Source: Spirosoma rigui
GTDB lineage: Bacteria > Bacteroidota > Bacteroidia > Cytophagales > Spirosomataceae
Direction: 5' to 3'
NCBI RefSeq assembly: GCF_002067135.1
Contig: NZ_CP020105.1
Coordinates: 4,216,001 to 4,280,000, forward strand
Length of the DNA: 64,000 bases
Below, one piece after another: positions 55,831 through 63,638 of the stretch (its first letter is position 1; each line of letters starts with the position of its first letter). The notes below the pieces were generated by a model that was not told the DNA's origin, ran no database searches, and saw only the letters and a program-made list of their open reading frames with translations. A program made the translations under genes and the position numbers.

Positions 55831-55995
55831 ATGTTATCCAATATTTTACTCGCATTAGTGGCTATCCCACTTTTTATATTCTTTCTGATTGAAATGCGTC
55901 GGGTTAGCATAAACAAGACAGCAGCGACAATAGCTTGGCTATTGATTATCACTATAGTATTGGCATTCGCTTTTCATAAGAATTTGAGAATCTAA
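55831..55995 (+). CDS. Small two-helix membrane peptide
   Basis: 54 residues, ATG at 55831, not found in larger frames. Two hydrophobic segments (ILLALVAIPLFIFFLIE and IAWLLIITIVLAFAF) are joined by a short basic loop (MRRVSINKTA). Small peptides of this form can be type I toxins or membrane components. No family is recognised. A promoter box at 55698-55705 is 125 bases upstream. Confidence 0.45.
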   Translation: MLSNILLALVAIPLFIFFLIEMRRVSINKTAATIAWLLIITIVLAFAFHKNLRI

Positions 55996-56129
55996 ATGCT
56001 GTGTTGCCTGTATTCAACAGTAGTATGATTCCCACCCCTGTTGTATAGACAGGGATATATTATTCGATTAATATTTGTTTCAAAGTTGAATGATGTTTAA
56101 ACCAATATTTATCTTACACAAATGCTAAC

Positions 56130-56538
56130 TCATTCAAAAATGCCTCTTGCTTTTAAAACCCCTTCTTTCTTCACCTGAAATAATTCGTCTCTATGAGTGC
56201 CCATAAGACAAAACGCTCGATTGTCTTTAATGGTAGAATAAGGTTCAGGATACCACTCCTTAATTTTTTTCAACGCTTAAGGAGCTTACATCAAAGGAAA
56301 CCGGCTTAGCAAACTCAAGCTTTATTGCTTTCAATGATTTGCGGTGGTACTCGTCGAATTTGTACGGATTACCACAACTAGTCCATTTGCCTTCTTTGGT
56401 TTTGTATACGTCGAAGTATTTCTCATGATACCACTCTTCATTGTGTTGGGATACAAACAAAAGTACGTAAAAATGAGGTTCCTGATCATCGAATGTTTGC
56501 ACATCGCGCCCACTAAAACTAGGTAAACTATCTGGCAA
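56130..56538 (-). pseudogene. Hypothetical gene with a single frameshift
   Basis: The frame starting at a TTG (56538) reads GRDVQTFDDQEPHFYVLLFV, ..QHNEEWYHEKYFDVYKTKEG.. and stops after SSLSVEKN. If one A is removed from the run of seven A near 56266 (minus strand), the frame continues as IKEWYPEPYSTIKDNRAFCL, then MGTHRDELFQVKKEGVLKAR, and stops at 56130. That gives a protein of about 137 residues. A stop lies two codons before the TTG, so the N-terminus may also be lost. No family is recognised. Basic, polar, no membrane segment. Confidence 0.55.
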
Positions 56539-56594
56539 AATGACTTATAGGTGACAGGTAATCCGGGTAAGAGGAAGGATACTGCTAGCTAATC

Positions 56595-57167
56595 ATGAAG
56601 ACATTGCAAAAGGACCAGTATTGGGCTTATCTACTGTTGGCAGCCCGTGTACTCTTAGCCTGGACGCTATTTCGCTACGGCTGGGCCAAACTGACTGATA
56701 AACAATTTGGTGTTGATGAGAAGACAATGAATCTGCCCCTAAAGGATGTGGGCTTGTTCCAGCTCTCTTTGTATCTAGCCGATCAACAACCCTTCAAAGC
56801 GTTTGTTGGCGTATCTCAACTTGTTACAGCCTTACTTTTGAGTATGAATCGAACGGCTCTGCTGGGTGCTTTTTTCTCTATTCCTATTTGGCTTAACATC
56901 TTACTGTGGGATATGACATTTATGGAAGGATTTACTAGCGCATTCACCTTTCGCCTATCGTTTTATTTACTCCTGACCGCTCTTCTACTCTATCAAGCTA
57001 AATCGCAAGTCTCACCTGCCTTGCTGACTATTACGAGCCGATCCAGCAACCCAATCAGCTTCCCTGTGTGGACTTATTTTCTGCTACCACTTGCCGCCAT
57101 TGGGCTTGAAGTGATTGGTGCGATTCCCAATGCTCTTGTGTACTACGGGCAACTGTTGGTAAAGTAG
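56595..57167 (+). CDS. DoxX-like membrane protein
   Basis: 190 residues, ATG at 56595. Four or five hydrophobic helices: ARVLLAWTLFRYGWAKL, FKAFVGVSQLVTALLLSM, LLGAFFSIPIWLNILLW and LSFYLLLTALLLYQ, plus one near the C-terminus. The first helix with FRYGWAKL resembles DoxX-family proteins, but the Cys/Gly features of the BT_3928 type are absent. Codon use fits the AT-rich island. The next gene begins 98 bases later; the function is unknown. Confidence 0.7.
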   Translation: MKTLQKDQYWAYLLLAARVLLAWTLFRYGWAKLTDKQFGVDEKTMNLPLKDVGLFQLSLYLADQQPFKAFVGVSQLVTALLLSMNRTALLGAFFSIPIWLNILLWDMTFMEGFTSAFTFRLSFYLLLTALLLYQAKSQVSPALLTITSRSSNPISFPVWTYFLLPLAAIGLEVIGAIPNALVYYGQLLVK

Positions 57168-57265
57168 TGGCTGCTACCGCTTATTCAGCTGAATTTATAA
57201 AGATTCTGGCACTGTACCCGAAGAATTTTCCGTACAAAACGTTACGTTTCTAAACTCGTATTATC

Positions 57266-57682
57266 ATGAAAAACACCATACGTACCCTGCTTATTTTAGG
57301 GGGCCTAAGCAGCTCAACGACTTTATTGGCTCAAGTGAATGTCACGACCGAGGTAAGTGGCGATGCTTCGACGGGTAAACAATTAATCCAGGCCAAAGTA
57401 ACGGGTGGATCTGGCCAGTACAGTTACGCCTGGGGGCTGACTACGCCCGGTGCTGTACCGCCCAACAGTGCATCGGACGTTTTGTTGGTACCCACTCAAG
57501 AAGCCGAATACATTGTCTTTGTTCGAGACAAGCAGACGGGCGCGAGTGCTTTTTCGACAATCGTCGTAAAAACAGGAGCTGTGAACGAAAAGCACCTGAT
57601 CAGAATGCCTGGCGAAGGCAACAAACTGAAGCTCCGTTATTCGGCAACCGGAGCGCTACCGGCTGATCCAGCTAAAAAGTAG
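57266..57682 (+). CDS. Secreted protein with a single Ig-like/PKD-like domain
   Basis: 138 residues. Signal peptide MKNTIRTLLILGGLSSSTTL, cleaved after LLAQ. The mature part reads TGGSGQYSYAWGLTTPGAVP, then EAEYIVFVRDKQTGASAFST, a pattern like PKD/SprB-type repeats, with strands and a C-terminal strand. No type IX signal is clear. Followed by a perfect hairpin terminator. Confidence 0.65.
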   Translation: MKNTIRTLLILGGLSSSTTLLAQVNVTTEVSGDASTGKQLIQAKVTGGSGQYSYAWGLTTPGAVPPNSASDVLLVPTQEAEYIVFVRDKQTGASAFSTIVVKTGAVNEKHLIRMPGEGNKLKLRYSATGALPADPAKK

Positions 57683-57686
57683 TTAG

Positions 57687-57730
57687 AACGATCTACAGCA
57701 TTGATTATATCGCTAATGCTGTAGATCGTT
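57687..57730 (+). terminator. 16-bp perfect hairpin terminator
   Basis: AACGATCTACAGCATT (57687-57702) pairs exactly with 57715-57730, 12-base loop, followed by a short T run; ends the secreted-protein gene. Confidence 0.75.
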
Positions 57731-57876
57731 TTAAGGTTAATACGTAAGCACTTATACAACAGATATTCAATTAATGCTGGCGATTTAACTAAATAAGCAT
57801 TTTTATGAGTTTATACTTTTGAAACAACCACATACAGGCTTCGTTGGAAGAAAATGTTTATCCGAAACCTTATACC

Positions 57877-58569
57877 ATGCGCTCTCTTTCCATTACAACA
57901 TCACTTGTTTTTACAGGCACAATGGTTGGTCTGCTTCAATTCGGAAGTTTGAGTTCATATGCCCAAAACAGTAATTTGGAACAGTGTCTTGAAACACTAC
58001 ACAAAACCAGGCAGGCTATAAATCAGAGTAGAGTTCCAAATCAACAGGCACTTTTTCCAGCCCTAGATCCTACCTATCAACAGCATAAACAGAATTACGA
58101 AAATTGGGCAGAATGTGTCAAAGGTAGAAAAGCACCTTTGACGTTTGTCCAGACACTGGATGGCAAATCGTATGATGTCGCTACTTTCTCGGGGAAGATC
58201 TTGGTAATAAATTTTTGGTCTACTACCTGTTTACCTTGCATTGCAGAAATGCCAGCTTTAAATAAACTCGTCAAAGAATATCAGGAAAACAATGTTCTTT
58301 TCCTTGGTTTTGCAGGGGATAAAGCGACAAGATTGACATCTGCTTTTTTTACGAAGCATCCCTTTGATTTTGAAATTATACCCGAATCACAAAACATGAT
58401 GAGTCTATTCCATACAAATACTTTACCTACCACTTATATCATAGATCAGCACGGAATTATTCGCAAAGCTTGGATGGGTCTAGACAGTAACAATGAAATG
58501 GATAAACTCGCTCCCTATTACAAAGCTAAATCAGTTATTGATGATCTATTAATAACTTCTGGCAAGTGA
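57877..58569 (+). CDS. TlpA-like thiol-disulfide oxidoreductase
   Basis: 230 residues from the ATG at 57877; the frame is open to 57844 but the TTG there is disfavoured. The signal peptide is MRSLSITTSLVFTGTMVGLL (cleaved near AYAQ-like SYAQNS). The thioredoxin domain runs from about 88: APLTFVQTLDGKSYDVATFS, then INFWSTTCLPC with C118 and C121, NNVLFLGFAGDKA, and TLPTTYIIDQHGIIRKAW with the cis-Pro. It acts in the periplasm, reducing disulfides for cytochrome maturation or other targets. Codon use is AT-rich. Confidence 0.82.
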   Translation: MRSLSITTSLVFTGTMVGLLQFGSLSSYAQNSNLEQCLETLHKTRQAINQSRVPNQQALFPALDPTYQQHKQNYENWAECVKGRKAPLTFVQTLDGKSYDVATFSGKILVINFWSTTCLPCIAEMPALNKLVKEYQENNVLFLGFAGDKATRLTSAFFTKHPFDFEIIPESQNMMSLFHTNTLPTTYIIDQHGIIRKAWMGLDSNNEMDKLAPYYKAKSVIDDLLITSGK

Positions 58570-58673
58570 AATAAAAAGTGCTGTTTTTATCTACTTATAT
58601 TTTGTTCGAATTATCTATACTTATCTCTATAAACGTAAAAGTACTTATGTAACATTCTAAGATCTAATTCACA

Positions 58674-59424
58674 ATGGCGCTACAAACAGTTAAAATTTTT
58701 GCTATCATACTGCTAGGACTAGCTCTATCTTTTCCAGGGTTTAGCAAAAAAAACTCCTGATTTCTACAGGTACTAAATTAGTAGACACATCCTTTGTCCG
58801 ACTTATTGAGCATTTTGACGAGCAGAACCGATTACGGGAAGATACTCTTCAACTTCCTACCTTACTAGCTACCGAAAAGTATAATATTATTCTTGCAGAT
58901 TCCGCTTTGCATTTGACCAAACAGCGTCGAGTATTGACCAACCCGTTTAGTTCAGATAAATACCCCCCTTTCCTACTTAGTATTCTATCAGAATTATCTA
59001 GTAAGTTTGTTCAGCCCCGGGTACTTTACTTGTTTCCCTGTCGATAATTGGAGACGCAACCTAACCCTAGAGAAACAGTTGAATTCCAAACGATTTTAGT
59101 GACACTGGTTGATTGACGGTCAACTGATTGGTTTAGCTGCTAGACAGTACTGGCAGTTTACGACTGAAAACAAATGGCAACCTCACAGATGGTCAGTACC
59201 TTTTGGAGAGCGGCCTAAGCTATTTGAAGACACTTCCTATCTGGTATATAATGAATGTAATGGGGAATTTGGAGGACGATTTCTCTTCTTTGATAAGCAG
59301 ACTTATCCTTCTTTATGATTCCGAAAAGGGTAAAAAGGTTGGAATCCGCTGTATTACACTGACTATTAACCTGATTATACTTGACAATCTCTTCCTGGCT
59401 GTCGAAACCAACGAAAGTGTGTAA
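58674..59424 (+). pseudogene. Decayed hypothetical gene
   Basis: The ATG at 58674 opens a frame with a signal peptide (MALQTVKIFAIILLGLALSF) and soon stops after a run of eight A near 58748. With one A added the frame continues as LLISTGTKLVDTSFVRLIEH, then TLQLPTLLATEKYNIILADS, and so on to a stop near 59045. Further pieces in other frames (RQYWQFTTENKWQPHRWSVP, YLVYNECNGEFGGRFLFFDK) continue to 59424. At least three frameshifts are needed, so this is a pseudogene. No family is recognised. Confidence 0.55.
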
Positions 59425-59572
59425 AAGGAAAAAAAAGACTGCTGACTAAAGCATATTAAATTATACTCGCAATCCTGTTATCATGATAAGTAAATAAATT
59501 AAAGTAAAACAGAAAATAATTTCTCTACCTATATTTATATCCTTCAGCCAAATGCGCAAATTTAATATATTA

Positions 59573-60406
59573 CTACTGACGCTTACAAAATATATTCAAC
59601 TGATTTTCGAAACCTTTTTTTTCATTATCATGAAAAGGGTACCTTACACCACCGATTGCAGGTTGTATAATATACCTAAACCCAGCCCTTTTTAACAAAT
59701 CTAATATCTCGCCTAGTTGCTGAGGCTCATTATACATGCCATGGTATTCTAGAAATATAAAAGGGATTTTACTAATTAATTGCTCAATATCTGGCATTAA
59801 CTTATTCTCAGCACCCTCTATATCTATTTTCAAAAAATCAACATCGTTCGCTCGCAAATAATCTTTTAAATCAACTGCTTGCACTAAATACTTCCTATCA
59901 TTATTCTCTATGTAATTAATTGTTGTAGAGCCTGCTAGAGATCCTTCTGAAAAAAAATTCAATTCAGTGTTTTCTATCCAAACTGCGGCATTGTGAATAT
60001 TTACATCACTAAAACCACTTGCATTGATATTTGCTGTTAATAAATCAAATATATTACTATCTGGCTCGAATCCAATAATTTTTGCTTTCGGAAATTTACT
60101 CTTGAAGTATAAAATACTTAAACCAATATTGGATCCACAATCAATAATCGTTGGGTTATCTTTTTCAGGAATAAAATTGTAAACTTCATTTATGAATATC
60201 TCTTCAACAGAATGAAGGAATCCAATAGCGTCAGCGTATTTTATGTCGTAGCTCAGAAACTTCGCTTTTCCACCTTCGAATCTGTCTGTCGATATAATTC
60301 GTTGGTATTCACGAAGGTCCATATATTGGAAATATGGGTTTTTAAACTTAAACCTTTTGGCTACTTTTTTAATTGCCTTGACAAGTTCTTTTTTTGTGTG
60401 GATCAT
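59573..60406 (-). CDS. FkbM family methyltransferase
   Basis: 277 residues, ATG at 60406. The SAM-binding region is NPTIIDCGSNIGLSILYFKS, then KAKIIGFEPDSNIFDLLTAN and IDIEGAENKL, the FkbM pattern. FkbM enzymes methylate sugar or other hydroxyl groups, often in surface polysaccharide loci. The protein begins with a basic helix and has no membrane segment. It is strongly AT-rich in codon use, as is the GT39 gene in the same island, and the two may act on one surface glycan (inference). Confidence 0.85.
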   Translation of the reverse strand: MIHTKKELVKAIKKVAKRFKFKNPYFQYMDLREYQRIISTDRFEGGKAKFLSYDIKYADAIGFLHSVEEIFINEVYNFIPEKDNPTIIDCGSNIGLSILYFKSKFPKAKIIGFEPDSNIFDLLTANINASGFSDVNIHNAAVWIENTELNFFSEGSLAGSTTINYIENNDRKYLVQAVDLKDYLRANDVDFLKIDIEGAENKLMPDIEQLISKIPFIFLEYHGMYNEPQQLGEILDLLKRAGFRYIIQPAIGGVRYPFHDNEKKGFENQLNIFCKRQ

Positions 60407-61076
60407 TGGTAATTGGTTAAATTTTCGTGTATTATTTTTCCATTTATTCTACAATGAAAATCACAAATTAAGCTACCAGTTCAACTTCATTAATGCAATC
60501 AAAAAGGCGTTATCTTTGGTAAGACGTACTGATGATCAACTGAAATTTGATAACCGTATCTTACTCAAACAAGATAGGTAATTATTAAGATTACCTAAAT
60601 ATCTTACATTATAAGACGTGAAGCTAATTAAATTACTACCCCCACTGTTGCTCTGCGGCAGGGATATCAATACTTTATAAAAAATATCATGTGCGTTTCG
60701 GCAAGTTCCGAATCTTCTCTTGCTAGGCTAAAAAACCATTTTTTGCCAGCCACTCTTCCTTTCTATCCAGACTGATTCCTTTGTCATTTTTGAGCATACT
60801 GGAAAACTGCCGCGTAGGTTAGTGCCCCATCTCCATACCATCCGATAGGCGTTCACTTTTGGTAGGTAAACTCACCGCTTACGAATGATATTTTCCTGCT
60901 GTTCAGACCAGGACCCATACGCCAACGCCCACTATTTGGACAGATCATCGTCGGCTGGTTTACTCAGAAATGGAAGCTTGTAGGGGTAATTCTTAGACAT
61001 TTTCGGGCGAGTAAAACCTTGCTTAGAAACTAAGACGTTCTGCCACGTTTTTGTCACAAAGGTGGCAACAAAAACA
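60407..61076. other. Decayed DNA downstream of tRNA-Leu
   Basis: No intact gene. On the minus strand, after an ATG at 61000, MSKNYPYKLPFLSKPADDD is followed by a stop, ALAYGSWSEQQENIIRKR by another, and a different frame ends ISLDRKEEWLAKNGFLA near 60730. These look like the remains of one gene of about 90-110 codons with at least two frameshifts. The 60430-60640 part is AT-rich and featureless. Confidence 0.45.
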
Positions 61077-61125
61077 AAAAACGCTCAAATCGACCTGATT
61101 TGAGCGTTTTTATGTGTGACCACGG
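61010..61125. repeat. Imperfect direct repeat, tRNA-Leu copy
   Basis: The DNA from the last bases of tRNA-Leu to about 61010 is similar to 52335-52446 over about 110 bases, with the same order of elements: tRNA end, terminator hairpin, TTGTGACA and TAAGCAAGGT (all on the minus strand). Confidence 0.6.
61077..61111 (-). terminator. Terminator of tRNA-Leu
   Basis: AAAAACGCTCAAATC (61077-61091) pairs exactly with 61097-61111, loop GACCT, with A and T runs on both sides; 6 bases past the tRNA end. Confidence 0.8.
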
Positions 61126-61198
61126 GGAGACTCGAACTCCCATGCCTTGCAGCACCACCCCCTCAAGATGGCGTGTCTACCAGTTTCACCACGTGGCC
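61117..61198 (-). tRNA. tRNA-Leu(GAG)
   Basis: An 82-base class II tRNA. The acceptor GGCCACG pairs with CGTGGTC (one G-U). The anticodon arm CCATC-TTGAGGG-GGTGG gives GAG, the long variable arm TGCTGCAAGGCA is present, and the T arm is GGAGTTCGAGTCTCC. CCA is not encoded. Its 3' end coincides with the end of the repeat that recurs at 52.4 kb. Confidence 0.96.
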
Positions 61199-61351
61199 AA
61201 TTCCTTGATTGCGGGTGCAAAGATATGATTTTGCTTTTCCTTTGCAAAAAGATGCCGACAAAGTTTCTCTTTTTTTAAGGCTCTATGCCCCAAAAACGGG
61301 CAAAATTTCGTACTTTTATCTCTCCAAATCATCATAAATAGCCTGACAGTT

Positions 61352-61771
61352 ATGGCACTGGAAATAGTTGGTAAGCTTATAAAAGTACTGCCCGAAGTAT
61401 CGGGGCAGAGTCAGAAAGGTCCGTGGAGCAAGCAGGAGTTTGTTCTTGAAACACTCGACGCATCCTATCCCAAAAAAGTATGTTTAACCGCCTGGGGCGA
61501 TAAAGTAGCTGATCTGAAACAGTTTGGCGATGGTGATACCATCAAAGCGACCTTCAGCGCGGAATCCCGTGAATACAACGAACGCTGGTATACAGAACTG
61601 CGGGCCTTCCGAATTGAATCGGCCGACGGTAGTAACGATTCCGGCGCTGGCTACGCAGCACCCGCATCGCGTCCTACACCACAGGCTCAGGCTCGCCCTG
61701 CTCAACAGAGCCAGCCAGCCCCTTCGTTTAACACTACGTTCGACGATGAGAGCAATGATCTGCCGTTCTAA
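61352..61771 (+). CDS. DUF3127 protein with an SSB-like acidic tail
   Basis: 139 residues, ATG at 61352. The N-terminal 80 residues form a compact beta domain (ALEIVGKLIKVLPEVSGQSQ, KKVCLTAWGDKVADLKQFGD) like an OB fold, the DUF3127 family of Bacteroidota. A Gln/Pro/Ala-rich linker (about 90-130) leads to the tip DDESNDLPF, which closely resembles the C-terminal DDDIPF tip of single-stranded DNA-binding proteins that recruits repair and replication partners. Function is not known; a DNA-binding role is inferred from the architecture. Confidence 0.85.
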   Translation: MALEIVGKLIKVLPEVSGQSQKGPWSKQEFVLETLDASYPKKVCLTAWGDKVADLKQFGDGDTIKATFSAESREYNERWYTELRAFRIESADGSNDSGAGYAAPASRPTPQAQARPAQQSQPAPSFNTTFDDESNDLPF

Positions 61772-61787
61772 TATAAAGGCATAATGC

Positions 61788-61849
61788 AGGAAGGGGAGAA
61801 AAAAGAGAAGGAAGCGCTATGCAATCCTTCTCTTTTTTCTCCCCTTCCT
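61788..61849. terminator. 25-bp perfect hairpin
   Basis: Arms 61788-61812 and 61825-61849 are exact complements with a 12-base loop, between the convergent DUF3127 gene and tRNA-Lys. Confidence 0.8.
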
Positions 61850-61855
61850 CTTTCG

Positions 61856-61928
61856 TGATCCGGCTGGGATTCGAACCCAGGACCCATACATTAAAAGTGT
61901 ATTGCTCTACCAGCTGAGCTACCAAATC
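61856..61928 (-). tRNA. tRNA-Lys(UUU), second copy
   Basis: 73 bases, identical to 16860-16932 except for the fourth base (T instead of C) in GATTTGG, which gives a second G-U pair in the acceptor. The anticodon is UUU. CCA is not encoded here (the next bases are CGA), unlike the first copy. A divergent promoter box lies at 61978-61985. Confidence 0.96.
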
Positions 61929-61977
61929 ATTTGTCGAACCAGCAACCAATCTGGTGTGCTGTCCCGTAATTGTGGTG

Positions 61978-62008
61978 CAAAACTATGGTCTCATTTTATT
62001 CAAAGCAA
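61978..62008 (-). promoter_or_regulatory. Promoter of the second tRNA-Lys
   Basis: On the minus strand TAGTTTTG (61978-61985) is a perfect TAnnTTTG box, and TTG (62006-62008) is 20 bases upstream. It overlaps the start codon of the divergent BatE-like gene. Confidence 0.5.
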
Positions 62009-62728
62009 GCCCTACGCCTTAAAATAAGCCTATTTTTTTGCCTGACGACCGTTTTCTCAGTCTGTCGGGCGGGCTCAGCAGAGACAATCCGGCAGGCCGA
62101 TTCGCTGTTTGCGGCTGGTAATGAGAATGATGCTGCCCGTCTCTACGAAACGGCTATTGCCGACGGACATACGGCAACCGATCCTATGTTGTTAAAATTA
62201 GCCAGCGCCTACGAACAGCAAAATGACCTGCCACACCTGCTTTATTACCTGCAGGTGTATTTCAACCGGCATCCCGACGATAGTGTGTTGCGAAAAATGA
62301 ATGACATTGCCCGGGCCAATAACCTTAACGGCTACGAAACCGACGACCTGAATTACTTCTATCTCTTCTACCGCAAATACGGCACTTACCTCCTGCTATT
62401 TTTGCTCATTCCCGGCGTGTATGTGTTTAGCGTGTTGATGGTCAAACAACTCCGTAAACAGCCCGTCGACCAGCGCCAGAAATGGGTAGCGCTCATGTAC
62501 CTGCTGCTCCTCCTCTTATTTGTTAACCTGCCAGAGGGGGTTCAGTCGGGTATCACGAGCCGCGACCGGGTTCTGCTGCGAACCGATCCGTCGGCGGCCG
62601 CGCCCGTCAGTGAGGTAATCGGCCGCGGCCATAAAGTGAATATCCTTGGTAGCACTGATATCTACCTGCGCGTTCTCTGGCGGAACGAACTGTTTTACAT
62701 CCGGCGCGACAACGTATGGGTAATTTAA
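61985..62728 (+). CDS. BatE-like TPR/SH3 membrane protein
   Basis: 247 residues from the ATG at 61985 (the frame begins at a TTG 5 codons earlier). Signal peptide, then TPR-like helices (ADSLFAAGNENDAARLYETA, LLKLASAYEQQNDLPHLLYY), two membrane helices (YGTYLLLFLLIPGVYVFSVL and WVALMYLLLLLLFVNL), and a C-terminal SH3-like domain (LLRTDPSAAAPVSEVIGRGH, LRVLWRNELFYIRRDNVWVI). The architecture matches BatE, the last protein of Bacteroidota aerotolerance (bat) operons, but no other bat genes are adjacent. Confidence 0.75.
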   Translation: MVSFYSKQALRLKISLFFCLTTVFSVCRAGSAETIRQADSLFAAGNENDAARLYETAIADGHTATDPMLLKLASAYEQQNDLPHLLYYLQVYFNRHPDDSVLRKMNDIARANNLNGYETDDLNYFYLFYRKYGTYLLLFLLIPGVYVFSVLMVKQLRKQPVDQRQKWVALMYLLLLLLFVNLPEGVQSGITSRDRVLLRTDPSAAAPVSEVIGRGHKVNILGSTDIYLRVLWRNELFYIRRDNVWVI

Positions 62729-62771
62729 ATCCGTTGAACAGTGGGTGCCTGCCCAACTAGTCAATAGGTTT

Positions 62772-63581
62772 CTAACGCTTTAGCGGAGAGTCTTTTTCTT
62801 TGGCGAGCGTATTGTATACCAGCGTATCGGCCAGCGAAGGGAGCCATTTATTCAACCAGATCGTGAGTTTGCCCTGTGCTGTCAAAACCAGATCGCGCCT
62901 GCGTTTTTTGACGGCCGTCAAAATATGGTCAGCGCATTCTTCGGCGCTCATCATACTGCTTTCATCACGCATGGTTTCGCCTACAACCTGTCCGTTAGCC
63001 CCCAGAGCAGCAAAGCGAATGTTTGAAGCGGTAAAGCCCGGACAAGCCGTCAGTACGTGGACACCGGTATGAAGCAGCTCCGTACGGAGCGCTTCCAGAA
63101 ACCCGTTCATCGCAAATTTTGACGCCGAGTACCCACTCCGCACCGGGAGCCCCCGGAAACCGGCAATGGACGAAATACCCACAATCGATCCTTTGGTTTG
63201 CTGAATGTAAGGCAGGGCATAACGCGTTGCGTAAACAGTGCCCATAAAGTTGACATCCATCAGTTTCTGAATAACCGACGGATCGGTGTCGATCAGCATG
63301 GAGCGCATACTGATACCGGCATTATTAATCAGCACGTTCAGCTTGCCAAAGTGGGCAATCGTCTGATTGACGAGCTGCTTTACGTCAGCTTCCACACTAA
63401 CATCGGCCTGTAGGGCCAATACATTGATGTTGGCGGCTTTCAGCGCTTGGCTGGCCTGCGCGAGTGCATCAGCTTTACGCCCGCAGATCACGATGTTAGC
63501 GCCTTCACGACCGAAGGCAAAAGCCAGCGCCAGCCCAATTCCCGACGATGCGCCGGTGATAAGAATTACGGTATCCTTCAT
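62772..63581 (-). CDS. SDR family oxidoreductase
   Basis: 269 residues from the ATG at 63581; the frame runs 19 codons further, but the extra part does not fit the SDR start. TGASSGIG is at residues 9-16, LINNAGISMRSML holds the NNAG, and the catalytic Tyr-x3-Lys is in SGYSASKFAMNG. The long C-terminus with KRRRDLVLTAQGKLTIWLNK suggests a membrane-associated SDR, such as those acting on retinol- or steroid-like lipids (DltE/DHRS7-like); the substrate is unknown. Confidence 0.88.
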   Translation of the reverse strand: MKDTVILITGASSGIGLALAFAFGREGANIVICGRKADALAQASQALKAANINVLALQADVSVEADVKQLVNQTIAHFGKLNVLINNAGISMRSMLIDTDPSVIQKLMDVNFMGTVYATRYALPYIQQTKGSIVGISSIAGFRGLPVRSGYSASKFAMNGFLEALRTELLHTGVHVLTACPGFTASNIRFAALGANGQVVGETMRDESSMMSAEECADHILTAVKKRRRDLVLTAQGKLTIWLNKWLPSLADTLVYNTLAKEKDSPLKR

Positions 63582-63638
63582 AATAAGTGCCGCAAAGATA
63601 AGCGGGATCGCAGGGATTACGGCGATCGTGTAGCGCAA

